Source: Pseudomonas lalkuanensis
Lineage (GTDB): Bacteria > Pseudomonadota > Gammaproteobacteria > Pseudomonadales > Pseudomonadaceae
Reading direction: 5' to 3'
NCBI RefSeq assembly: GCF_008807375.1
Contig: NZ_CP043311.1
Coordinates: forward strand, 1,220,001 to 1,284,000
DNA: 64,000 bases
Made by a program: the position numbers and the translations under genes
Part shown: positions 49,004 to 56,891 of the stretch, one piece after another
Numbering within the stretch: the first letter of the stretch is position 1
How the letters are laid out: each line of letters opens with the position of its first letter
Notes under the pieces: model-generated
Databases searched by the model: none
Told to the model about the DNA's origin: nothing
The model's input: only the letters and a program-made list of their open reading frames with translations

Positions 49004-49815
49004 TCACGGCCTCCAAACAGGCGTTGTAAGAGTCCCTTCTTCTGCACATCGAGGAAGCGATGGGGCAGTTCCTTGCCAAGCAGGCGGTCAACGGCATCGC
49101 TGTACGCCTGGCCGGCGTCGCTCTGGTCGTCGAGGATGACCGGGATACCCTGGTTGGAGGCCTTGAGGACCGCCTGGGACTCCGGAATCACGCCCAGCAG
49201 GTTGATGGCGAGGATTTCCTCGACGTCTTCGACGCCGAGCATTTCGCCCTTGGTGACGCGCTCGGGGTTGTAACGGGTCAGGAGCAGGCGCTCCTTGATC
49301 GGGTCTTCACCCTTCTCGGCGCGACGGGACTTGCTGGCCAGCAGGCCGAGCATGCGGTCGGAGTCGCGAACGGAGGAGACTTCCGGGTTGGTCACGACAA
49401 TCGCCTCATCGGCGTAGTACATGGCCAGGTGGGCGCCTTTCTCGATACCGGCCGGAGAGTCGCAGACCACGTATTCGAAGTTCTGGGACAGCTCCTCGAT
49501 GACCTTGCCCACGCCTTCGAGGGTCAGCGCGTCCTTGTCACGGGTCTGGCTGGCGGCCAGCACGTAGAGGTTCTCAAGGCGCTTGTCCTTGATCAGGGCC
49601 TGGGTGAGGGTCGCTTCGCCATTGATGACGTTGACGAAGTCGTACACCACGCGGCGTTCACAACCCATGATCAGGTCTAGGTTACGCAGGCCGACGTCGA
49701 AGTCGACGATGACAGTCTTGTGACCGCGCAGTGCGAGACCGGTACCGATTGCGGCGCTGGTGGTGGTTTTACCCACTCCACCCTTGCCGGACGTGACAAC
49801 GAGGATCTTGGCCAA
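49000..49815 (-). CDS. minD: Septum site-determining ATPase MinD
   Basis: A 271-residue ParA-like ATPase with the deviant Walker A Gly-Lys-Gly-Gly-Val-Gly-Lys-Thr-Thr at residues 10-18 and a C-terminal amphipathic helix ([12 protein letters not shown]) for membrane binding. It recruits MinC to the membrane to inhibit polar FtsZ rings. It lies 101 bases downstream of minC. Confidence 0.98.
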   Translation of the reverse strand: MAKILVVTSGKGGVGKTTTSAAIGTGLALRGHKTVIVDFDVGLRNLDLIMGCERRVVYDFVNVINGEATLTQALIKDKRLENLYVLAASQTRDKDALTLEGVGKVIEELSQNFEYVVCDSPAGIEKGAHLAMYYADEAIVVTNPEVSSVRDSDRMLGLLASKSRRAEKGEDPIKERLLLTRYNPERVTKGEMLGVEDVEEILAINLLGVIPESQAVLKASNQGIPVILDDQSDAGQAYSDAVDRLLGKELPHRFLDVQKKGLLQRLFGGRE

Positions 49816-49916
49816 GGTGATTCACCCCAAATGAATAAGTAAAACCGGGAAGTTATCGGTTCGCCCGAACCGTCCTTCTTCCCTTTCAGTTCCCTGAAAT
49901 TTCGCGGCAGTATCCG

Positions 49917-50663
49917 TTAAAGGCGGGTGATGTTCAACACGTCTCCCGACAGGCTGACCTGCACTTGCTGACCCCACAGCGGATCGCGGCGCAAGTCGTC
50001 GGCAACCTTGTACTGACCGGCTACGGAGACCAGTTCGGCGGCCAGTTGGCGACAGAAAATCCGCGCCTTGGTATCGCCCTTGATACCGGCCAGCGCGCGG
50101 CCGCGCATCGGGCCGTACACATGGATATTGCCGTCGGCGAGAAGTTCCGCACCGGGGCTGACCGCGGCGAGGACCACCAGGTCGCCGCCGGGCGCATAAA
50201 CCTGCTGGCCACCGCGCACGGGGGTGGTGATGACCTTGGTCGGTTGCACTTCGGGCTTGGGGGGCTCGGCGGGTTTTTCGAGCTTCTTCTTCGCCTCGGG
50301 TTCTACCGGGTCGATGGGGCGTTCGCGGGCGCCGGATGGCGGGAGCACCGGAATGTCCAGGGCATCGGCGGCGGCAATGTGCTCTTCGCGTTGCGCGCGG
50401 ATGGCCAGGGTGCGCAGGCCGTGGCGGCGGCAGATTTCCAGCAAGGCTGGGAGGTCCAGCGGCGGCTCGCCTTCAGGCAGCTTGTCCAGCGCCATCACCA
50501 GCGGGGTGTTCTGGAAGAAGTTGGGGGCCTGGGCGACTTTTTCGTCCAGTTGCCGATCGAGGCGTTCGAGGTCGTTGTGGGCCAGTTCCATCACGGTGAT
50601 GGCGAGCATGCTGCCCTTGAGCTGGAACACGGGTTCTTGGTCGAGAAGGTCGGCTTGGCTCAT
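49917..50663 (-). CDS. minC: Septum site-determining protein MinC
   Basis: A 248-residue FtsZ inhibitor. The N-terminal domain (1 to about 105) antagonises FtsZ, a Pro/Lys/Glu-rich linker spans about 110-140, and the C-terminal beta-helix ([26 protein letters not shown]) binds MinD. First gene of minC-minD-minE, divergent from the lipid A acyltransferase gene. Confidence 0.97.
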   Translation of the reverse strand: MSQADLLDQEPVFQLKGSMLAITVMELAHNDLERLDRQLDEKVAQAPNFFQNTPLVMALDKLPEGEPPLDLPALLEICRRHGLRTLAIRAQREEHIAAADALDIPVLPPSGARERPIDPVEPEAKKKLEKPAEPPKPEVQPTKVITTPVRGGQQVYAPGGDLVVLAAVSPGAELLADGNIHVYGPMRGRALAGIKGDTKARIFCRQLAAELVSVAGQYKVADDLRRDPLWGQQVQVSLSGDVLNITRL

Positions 50664-50784
50664 GGTCTGCCTGCAGTCGTGAATGGCGAGGACTTATAGC
50701 GAGATCGCCCGGCGCTAGCAAGCCGGAAGGGGGAGGCGCATTTGGAGTAGAATGCGCGATTTTCTCGCTCAAGCGGATTCAGAG

Positions 50785-51705
50785 ATGGATAGACCTCAAT
50801 TTCGCCCACAGTTCCTTCACCCGCGCTATTGGGCGCTGTGGCTGGGGCTGGGGCTGCTCTGGCTGATCACCCTGCTGCCGTATCGGGTGCAACTGGGCCT
50901 GGGGCGTGCGCTGGGGGCGCTGATGCTGCGGGTGGCCGGTTCGCGGCGCAAGATCGCCCGGCGCAATCTGGAACTTTGCTTTCCGGAACTCTCCAGCCGC
51001 GAGCGCGAGCGCCTGCTGCGGGAGAATTTCGCCTCCACCGGTATCGCCTTCTTCGAAATGGCCATGAGCTGGTGGTGGCCCAAGGCGCGCCTGGCACAAC
51101 TCTCCCATATAGAAGGCCTGGAGCACCTGCAGCGAGCCCAGGCCGAAGGCCAGGGGGTGATCCTCATGGCCCTTCATTTCACCACGCTGGAAATTGGCGC
51201 CGCGTTGCTCGGACAGGTGCACACCATCGACGGCATGTACCGCGAGCACAAGAACGCAGTATTCGATTTCATCCAGCGTCGCGGCCGCGAGCGGCACAAC
51301 CTGGATGCCACCGCCATCGAGCGTGAGGATGTGCGCGCCATGCTCAAGGTGCTGCGCGCCGGTCGCGCCATCTGGTACGCGCCGGACCAGGACTACGGCC
51401 GCAAGCAGAGCATCTTCGTACCGCTGTTCGGCATCGAGGCCGCCACCGTCACGGCGACCACCAAGTTCGCCCGCCTGGGCCGCGCCATCGTCCTGCCCTT
51501 CACCCAGCGTCGCCTGGAGGACGGTTCCGGCTACCGGCTGGTGATCCATCCGCCACTGTCCGACTTCCCCGGTGACACCGAGGAATCCGACTGCCTGCGC
51601 GTCAACCGATGGGTGGAAGAGGCGGTGCGCGAATGCCCCGAGCAGTACCTCTGGGCCCACCGTCGCTTCAAGACCCGGCCCGAAGGCGCGCCGAAGCTCT
51701 ACTGA
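50785..51705 (+). CDS. lpxL: Lipid A biosynthesis lauroyl acyltransferase (LpxL/HtrB-like)
   Basis: A 306-residue inner-membrane acyltransferase of the LpxL/LpxM family. One N-terminal membrane helix is followed by the catalytic His-x4-Glu in Leu-His-Phe-Thr-Thr-Leu-Glu near residue 135, and Pro-Asp-Gln-Asp-Tyr-Gly later. It adds a secondary acyl chain to lipid A. ATG 50785 gives the family N-terminus; the frame extends 11 codons upstream. Pseudomonads carry two such enzymes; from memory this locus corresponds to PA3242 (HtrB2). Confidence 0.9.
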   Translation: MDRPQFRPQFLHPRYWALWLGLGLLWLITLLPYRVQLGLGRALGALMLRVAGSRRKIARRNLELCFPELSSRERERLLRENFASTGIAFFEMAMSWWWPKARLAQLSHIEGLEHLQRAQAEGQGVILMALHFTTLEIGAALLGQVHTIDGMYREHKNAVFDFIQRRGRERHNLDATAIEREDVRAMLKVLRAGRAIWYAPDQDYGRKQSIFVPLFGIEAATVTATTKFARLGRAIVLPFTQRRLEDGSGYRLVIHPPLSDFPGDTEESDCLRVNRWVEEAVRECPEQYLWAHRRFKTRPEGAPKLY

Positions 51706-51742
51706 AACCTATAATCGGGAAATCCCGTCCGGAGAGCAGTCC

Positions 51743-52945
51743 ATGGATGCCAGCGCCGCCCCCCAGAAGCCCGTGACAGGGCTGATCCTTTCTGGTGGCG
51801 GTTCGCGGGCGGCCTATCAGGTCGGGGTGCTGGGCGCCATCGCGGATCTGCTGCCGGACGCCGCCTGCAACCCTTTTCCGGTGATCGTCGGCACCTCCGC
51901 CGGCGCGGTGAATGCCGTTGGCCTGGCCTGCGGCGCACTGCATTTCAGCCAGGCAGTCCGTCGTCTCAACAGCGTCTGGCAAGGCTTTCATTGCGGAGAG
52001 GTTTACCGCAGCGACTGGCCCGGCGTGATCCGCCAGAGTTCGCGATTCTTCGGCCACAGCCTGCTGGGACTGGGCCGGGATATCCCGGTGGCGTTGCTGG
52101 ACAACGCTCCCCTGCGTGAGCTGCTGACCCGCGAGCTGGACTTCACCGGTATCTCCGCCGCCGTCCGCACCCGCCAGCTGCGCGCCGTGGCGGTGACCGC
52201 CTTCGGCTACGAGACCGGCCAGGCGGTGACCTTCTACCAGGGCCGCGCCACCATCGACCCCTGGTACCGCCACCGCCGAGTCGGCGTGCCGACCCGCCTG
52301 AGTGTCGAGCACCTGATGGCCAGCGCGGCGATTCCCCTGCTGTTCCCCGCGGTACGCATGGGGCGTGAATATTTCGGCGACGGAGCGGTACGCCAGACGG
52401 CACCCATCAGTCCGGCATTGCACCTGGGCGCCAACCGGGTGCTGGTGGTGGGCGTGAGTGGCAACCCGCTGGGCATGAACCCCAGCCAGGAAATGGCGCT
52501 GCCCCAGGGCGGTCGTCCGCCGACCCTGGCGCAGATCAGCGGGCACCTGCTGAACAGCACCTTCATCGACAACCTGGAAAGCGACATCGAACTGCTGGAG
52601 CGGATCAATCGGATGAGCCGGGCCATCCCGCCCGAATCGCGGCCACGCCATCTGAGTTCGGAGCAGGTGGAGGTGCTGGTGATTTCGCCGAGCCGGCCGC
52701 TGGATGAGATCGCCGCCCGCCACCGCCGCGAGATGCCCCGCGCCATCCGCACCTTCCTGCGCGGTCCGGGGGCGACCCGGGCGAGCGGGGCGGGGGTGCT
52801 CAGCTATCTGCTGTTCGAGCCGGGATACTGCAACGAACTGATCGAGCTGGGTTACCAGGACGCCATGGCCAAGCGCGCCGAGTTGCAGCGCTTCCTCGGC
52901 CTGGAGATGGCGCCGGCCCATCCCCACATCGTTCCTGCCCTTTAG
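51743..52945 (+). CDS. Patatin-like phospholipase
   Basis: A 400-residue patatin-family protein. The oxyanion loop is Ser-Gly-Gly-Gly-Ser-Arg-Ala-Ala-Tyr near residue 18, the Ser nucleophile is in Gly-Thr-Ser-Ala-Gly-Ala near 51, and the catalytic Asp is in Phe-Gly-Asp-Gly-Ala near 214. It should hydrolyse phospholipid or other lipid esters. No signal peptide is evident. ATG 51743 follows GGAGAGC. It lies 37 bases after the LpxL-type gene. Confidence 0.9.
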   Translation: MDASAAPQKPVTGLILSGGGSRAAYQVGVLGAIADLLPDAACNPFPVIVGTSAGAVNAVGLACGALHFSQAVRRLNSVWQGFHCGEVYRSDWPGVIRQSSRFFGHSLLGLGRDIPVALLDNAPLRELLTRELDFTGISAAVRTRQLRAVAVTAFGYETGQAVTFYQGRATIDPWYRHRRVGVPTRLSVEHLMASAAIPLLFPAVRMGREYFGDGAVRQTAPISPALHLGANRVLVVGVSGNPLGMNPSQEMALPQGGRPPTLAQISGHLLNSTFIDNLESDIELLERINRMSRAIPPESRPRHLSSEQVEVLVISPSRPLDEIAARHRREMPRAIRTFLRGPGATRASGAGVLSYLLFEPGYCNELIELGYQDAMAKRAELQRFLGLEMAPAHPHIVPAL

Positions 52946-53035
52946 CCATAGGATGGACCTCGCTCTTTACGTCCACCAGCGCAGCCCGGCGTGGCCCACC
53001 CCGCGTAACGACCAGTCTTCAGTCCGGCCGGGGTG

Positions 53036-53881
53036 TCACGCGCCGAAGCGTCCATCCCGGTAGTCCCGCAGCGCCTGCTCGATCTCTTCGCGGGTATTCA
53101 TCACGAAGGGGCCGTACTGGACGATGGGTTCACCCAGCGGGCGACCAGCCAGCAGCAGGACCTTGGCGCCGTCATCGCTGGCCAGCTCCACGGCGCCCTG
53201 TTCTGACAGGCGTACCAGCCGTCCCTTGCCGATGGCGTGGCCGTTCAGGTGCACGCTGCCTTCGTAGACGTAGAGCATCACCCGCAGGCCATCGGCCAGT
53301 TGCGGCGCTACCCGGCCACCAGCCGGCAGGTCGAGGTCGAAAATGTGCGGCTCGCTGTGCGGGCGCTGCACGGCGCCATCGCGGGCGACCTGGCCATCGT
53401 CGAAGCGGCCGGCGATCACCAGCGCCTCGACGCCTCCGGCAGTGCGCACCCGAGGAATTTCCGCCGGGTCGAAGTCGCGGTAGCCAGGGTCGCCCATCTT
53501 GTCCTTGCCCGGCAGGTTCAGCCAGATCTGGAACCCGCGCATCACGCCTTCTTCCTGCTCCGGCATTTCGCTGTGGATGATCCCGCGCGCCGCGGTCATC
53601 CATTGCACGCCGCCGTTCTGCAGCAGGCCGCTGTTGCCCAGGTGATCCTCGTGGCGCATGCGCCCTTCGATCATGTAGGTGATGGTTTCGAAGCCGCGAT
53701 GCGGGTGCGGCGGAAAGCCGGCGACGTAGTCGTCGGGGTTGGCCGAGCCGAACTCGTCGAGCATCAGGAAGGGGTCGAAGCGCGGCACGCCCTGCTCGGC
53801 GAAGACGCGGGTCAGATTGACGCCGGCACCGTCGGATGCGGGCTGGCCGGGGCGTTGTTCGAGAATCTGGCGGTAGCTCAT
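53036..53881 (-). CDS. Pirin family protein (bicupin)
   Basis: A 281-residue pirin. The N-terminal cupin carries the metal-binding Pro-Pro-His-Pro-His-Arg-Gly near residue 56 and Ile-Ile-His-Ser-Glu near 101; the C-terminal cupin starts near 180. Pirins bind iron and some have quercetinase activity or act as regulators. ATG 53881 follows TGAGGAGG. The 90 bases after its stop are GC-rich, with partial repeats and no gene. Confidence 0.9.
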   Translation of the reverse strand: MSYRQILEQRPGQPASDGAGVNLTRVFAEQGVPRFDPFLMLDEFGSANPDDYVAGFPPHPHRGFETITYMIEGRMRHEDHLGNSGLLQNGGVQWMTAARGIIHSEMPEQEEGVMRGFQIWLNLPGKDKMGDPGYRDFDPAEIPRVRTAGGVEALVIAGRFDDGQVARDGAVQRPHSEPHIFDLDLPAGGRVAPQLADGLRVMLYVYEGSVHLNGHAIGKGRLVRLSEQGAVELASDDGAKVLLLAGRPLGEPIVQYGPFVMNTREEIEQALRDYRDGRFGA

Positions 53882-53986
53882 CTGAACCTCCTCAAGGTTG
53901 GAATGAGCGGGATGCTACGCCGATGAATTGAATTGATGGTGCGTTATTTTGCGTGTTTTAAATCGATAAAGTGGATGATTAAGACG

Positions 53987-54030
53987 CTTGTGGGAGCGAA
54001 TTCATTCGCGAATGAATTCGCTCCCACAAG
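53987..54030. repeat. Perfect 44-base REP palindrome
   Basis: Two 22-base arms meeting without a loop; the left arm begins CTTGTGGGAGCGAATTC and ends ATTCG. It lies between the divergent side of the pirin gene and the stop of the MlaA-like gene. As DNA it can extrude as a cruciform; as RNA it would form a very stable hairpin. Confidence 0.92.
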
Positions 54031-54053
54031 GGAGAAGACCGGTCCCCAGCGAC

Positions 54054-54818
54054 CTACTCGGCGATCTGCAACTTGCGCGACTGGGTGTAGACGTAGCGCA
54101 GCTTCTCGTACTCGAACGGGGTGTTGAGCTGGCCGTAGCGGAAATTGGTGGTGTAGCGCTTGTCCACCATGCGCAGTGCGGTGATTTCCGGGTGGTTGCT
54201 GGCGACTTCCGGCACGTTGAGGAAGTTGATCTGGTAGTCGGCGACGTAGTCCACCACCAGCCCACCGGTATCCCGCAGGTTGGAAGGACCGAGGATCGGC
54301 AGCATCAGGTAGGGGCCGTCGGTGACGCCGTAGTAGCCGAGGGTCTGGCCGAAGTCTTCGGTCTGCTTGGGGAGCCCCATGCGCGTGGCCGGGTCCCAGA
54401 GGCCGACGACGCCGATGGTGGTGTTCAGCAGCAGGCGGCCGGTGATTTCCATGGAGCGCTTGCCCTTGAGCTGCAGCGCGCTGTTCAGCAGGTTGGGAAC
54501 GTCGCCCAGGTTGCTGAAGAAATTGCTGACGCCGCTGCGCACGAAGCCCGGCGTGACATAGCGGTAGCCGCGCACCACGGGCAGGAACACCCATTCGTCG
54601 AAGCGGTAGTTGAAGTGGTAGACCCGCCGGTTCCAGGACTCGTAGGGGTCGTAGACGCTCAACGCATCCAGGGTGGAGCGCTCGAACTCGCGCTGGTCCA
54701 GGCCGGGGTTGAACTTCAGGTCCTTCAGCGGCTGGGTGAAGCCATCCTGGTCGGGCTCCTGGGCCACGGCCAGGCCACTGGCCAGCAACAGGGCGATGAA
54801 GAGTGCTTTCTTAGCCAC
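54054..54818 (-). CDS. MlaA/VacJ family protein without a lipobox
   Basis: A 254-residue protein of the MlaA family: Val-Tyr-Asp-Pro-Tyr-Glu-Ser-Trp-Asn-Arg-Arg-Val-Tyr-x-Phe-Asn, Val-x-Asn-Phe-Phe-Ser-Asn-Leu-Gly-Asp, Lys-Gln-Thr-Glu-Asp-Phe-Gly-Gln-Thr-Leu-Gly. MlaA removes phospholipid from the outer leaflet of the outer membrane. Unlike E. coli MlaA, the signal peptide (ending Val-Ala-Gln) has no lipobox Cys, so it would be a soluble periplasmic form. It overlaps the end of the upstream hydrolase gene by eight bases. Another vacJ elsewhere in the genome is likely. Confidence 0.87.
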   Translation of the reverse strand: MAKKALFIALLLASGLAVAQEPDQDGFTQPLKDLKFNPGLDQREFERSTLDALSVYDPYESWNRRVYHFNYRFDEWVFLPVVRGYRYVTPGFVRSGVSNFFSNLGDVPNLLNSALQLKGKRSMEITGRLLLNTTIGVVGLWDPATRMGLPKQTEDFGQTLGYYGVTDGPYLMLPILGPSNLRDTGGLVVDYVADYQINFLNVPEVASNHPEITALRMVDKRYTTNFRYGQLNTPFEYEKLRYVYTQSRKLQIAE

Positions 54819-56106
54819 GGAAGAACTCCAGCATGGCGTCGCCGTTGACGCGGTAGTTGAGGTTGCCGCAGTGCCCGCCGTGGGGATAGACGGTCAGGCG
54901 GTCGCCCATGGCGCGGCGCAGGAAGCCGAGGTCGCCGGGGCCGAGGATGAGGTCGTCGGCGTTGTGCATCACCGCGATCTTGCTGCTGCCCTTGAGGTAG
55001 TCCTCCAGGGCATAGAGGCTGACCTGGTTGATCAGCTGGGTCAGGCTGCCGCCGTCGTAGCGGGCGCGCCAGTAGGGAATCAGCTGCTCGGTGATGTAGC
55101 AGTCGAAGTCGCATTGCAGGGCGCGCTTGTAGAAGGGCGTCAGGCTGGTGCCTTCGTTGATGGGGTACTTCACCGGGGTGATCAGGCCGCGATGGTTGAT
55201 CAGGTCCGAGGTAAAGGCGATGTCCGAGGAAGAGAAGCGGAAGGACGTGCCGATCAGCATCGCCATCTGTTCGTTGGAGAGCCGCTGCCTGGACTCCTGG
55301 AAGTCGAAGAGCAGGGCGTCGTTGAGGTCGATGTAGCCCTTCTGCTGGAAGTAACGGGTCAGCTTGCCGAGCACCACCTGGTAGAAGGTGGTGGTGTCGT
55401 CGACGCCCTTCACCCGGGTCTGCACCAGGCGGTCGAGGTTGGTCACCGAGGTGTAGAGGTTCACCGGCGGATTGAGCAGCAGCACGCGTTTGAAGTTGAA
55501 GCTGCGGCGGGTTTCGTCCAGATGACTGACGAAGGCGGCTTCCAGGGCGCCCAGGCTGTAGCCGGTGAGGTAGAAGTCGGTGACCTCCAGGCCCGGATGC
55601 TGGGCGCGCACGGCCTGCATCACGCGGTAGAGATCATCGGCATCCTCGGCCGAGAGGCCGGGCGTCGCATGGCGCGAGGCGCTGGCCATGAAGTCGTAGC
55701 TGGTAGGGGAGGAGAGCTGCACTACGTGGTAGCCGGCGCCGTAGAACAGCTTCTTGAGATTCTCCGCATGGGTACTGGCGTAGTGGCCACCGGTGCCGGC
55801 AATGATGAACACCAGGGGCGCCGGGCCTTTCTGTTGCGCGAGGCGGTAGCGCAACTTCTTCACCGACCAGAAGTTGTCGGGCAGGACGCTCTCACGTTCC
55901 GGGCGCAGCTTCAGGGCGTAGTCGGCCTGGTCGATGTCGTCGTCCGCCGGCACCGTGCTGCGCAGATCCGGCGGCGTGGTGGCGATGGTCGCCTCGAAGG
56001 GATTGGTGATCGGAAAGCCGTAGCTGGCGGCATCCAGGTCTGCGGCCAGCAGTTGGGCGCAGAAGGTCAGGCTGCCCAGCAGGGCGGCGAGGCTTAGACG
56101 GAGCAT
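54811..56106 (-). CDS. Exported alpha/beta hydrolase
   Basis: A 431-residue protein with a signal peptide ending Leu-Leu-Ala-Ala and an alpha/beta-hydrolase core. The oxyanion region is Ile-Ile-Ala-Gly-Thr-Gly-Gly-His near residue 104, the Ser nucleophile is in Gly-Tyr-Ser-Leu-Gly near 184, Asp is in His-Asn-Ala-Asp-Asp near 385, and His is in His-Gly-Gly-His-Cys-Gly near 408. The catalytic triad appears complete. It is translationally coupled to the MlaA-like gene, so a lipid or envelope ester is a plausible substrate. Confidence 0.8.
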   Translation of the reverse strand: MLRLSLAALLGSLTFCAQLLAADLDAASYGFPITNPFEATIATTPPDLRSTVPADDDIDQADYALKLRPERESVLPDNFWSVKKLRYRLAQQKGPAPLVFIIAGTGGHYASTHAENLKKLFYGAGYHVVQLSSPTSYDFMASASRHATPGLSAEDADDLYRVMQAVRAQHPGLEVTDFYLTGYSLGALEAAFVSHLDETRRSFNFKRVLLLNPPVNLYTSVTNLDRLVQTRVKGVDDTTTFYQVVLGKLTRYFQQKGYIDLNDALLFDFQESRQRLSNEQMAMLIGTSFRFSSSDIAFTSDLINHRGLITPVKYPINEGTSLTPFYKRALQCDFDCYITEQLIPYWRARYDGGSLTQLINQVSLYALEDYLKGSSKIAVMHNADDLILGPGDLGFLRRAMGDRLTVYPHGGHCGNLNYRVNGDAMLEFFRG

Positions 56107-56227
56107 AGGAGAGGTCCCTGTATCAGTTTCTGCGGAGGCCTTGGCCCGAAGTCATGGGCGGGCTCCAGCCACTCCACCGGTCCTGCCCATCAGGGCTGCC
56201 GGGCCGCGTTCCTTATAAGAGAACGTC

Positions 56228-56311
56228 ATGAGTGAATACCGAGGCTATGACAACTGCAAGTACCGCAAGTGCGGTCCGTACGTCAGGCCAGGTTGTTGCG
56301 GATCGTTGTAA
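56228..56311 (+). CDS. Candidate 27-residue Cys/Tyr-rich small protein
   Basis: A micro-ORF of 27 codons starting ATG at 56228 after AAGAGA and ending TAA. The peptide has Cys at positions 10, 15, 23 and 24, four Tyr and several Arg/Lys, and reads Cys-Lys-Tyr-Arg-Lys-Cys-Gly-Pro-Tyr in the middle. TTATAA lies 12-17 bases upstream of the ATG. It could be a metal-binding or redox micro-protein, a leader peptide for the following membrane-protein gene, or chance. No homologue is known to me. Confidence 0.35.
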   Translation: MSEYRGYDNCKYRKCGPYVRPGCCGSL

Positions 56312-56373
56312 GGTCCTTGCATCGCTCGGACGGGGGGGTATCCTTGGCGCCGCCTACCCATTCGGAGAGAACC

Positions 56374-56757
56374 ATGTCCAGCCGTTCGTCCCTCATCCTG
56401 CTGCTGATCCTGCTGCCGCTCTGGCTGGCCGCCAGCTACGGGGTCCGCTTCGCCCTGATGGAGGACGGCCAGTGGGTCGGCCTGTGCGTCGACGAAGCGC
56501 AACGCTGGGAGTGCCAGGTTCGCGCCGGCCTGGGCCTGCTGATCCACTTCCGCATCATTGCCTGGATCGGTCTGGCTGCCTCCGTGGCGGCCTTCCTCAT
56601 CCCCGGCCGCGCTGGCTGGGGCCTGGCCCTTCTGGCCCTGTTGTTCGCGTTGCCGGCCCTGGTGCTCTACACCGCCAGCCTTGCCGTGTTCGCCTGTGTC
56701 ATCGCCGGCCTGCGCCTGGTGCGCCGCCAGTCGGAGCCGGTACCGGTCAGCGCCTGA
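56374..56757 (+). CDS. Small inner-membrane protein of unknown function
   Basis: A 127-residue protein with about three to four hydrophobic helices, two Cys in the first periplasmic loop (Gly-Leu-Cys-Val-Asp-Glu and Trp-Glu-Cys-Gln) and a basic cytoplasmic tail. ATG 56374 follows CGGAGAG. I do not recognise the family. It lies downstream of the micro-ORF and before a strong terminator. Confidence 0.7.
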   Translation: MSSRSSLILLLILLPLWLAASYGVRFALMEDGQWVGLCVDEAQRWECQVRAGLGLLIHFRIIAWIGLAASVAAFLIPGRAGWGLALLALLFALPALVLYTASLAVFACVIAGLRLVRRQSEPVPVSA

Positions 56758-56774
56758 TCCAGTTGGCAGGCAAC

Positions 56775-56803
56775 AAAAAAGGACGCTTCGAGCGTCCTTT
56801 TTT
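56775..56803. terminator. Bidirectional terminator
   Basis: A 13-base stem AAAAAAGGACGCT / AGCGTCCTTTTTT with a TCG loop, 17 bases after the small membrane-protein gene. Confidence 0.93.
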
Positions 56804-56829
56804 GTTTCCGGTAAAGGAGGGATGTCGTA

Positions 56830-56873
56830 CCTGTGGGGGCGCTTTCACTCGCGAATGAATTCGCTCCCACAGG
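56830..56873. repeat. REP palindrome, partly degenerate
   Basis: CCTGTGGGGGCGCTTTCACTCG facing CGAATGAATTCGCTCCCACAGG: 22-base arms with a few mismatches, just after the stop of the GH17-like gene on the minus strand. Confidence 0.85.
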
Positions 56874-56891
56874 GGCCGGGCACGTCGCGGA

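Noticed and set aside
49816..49916. A separate promoter for minDE in the minC-minD gap
   Set aside because: No -10/-35 pair of reasonable quality was seen. The three genes were treated as one operon.
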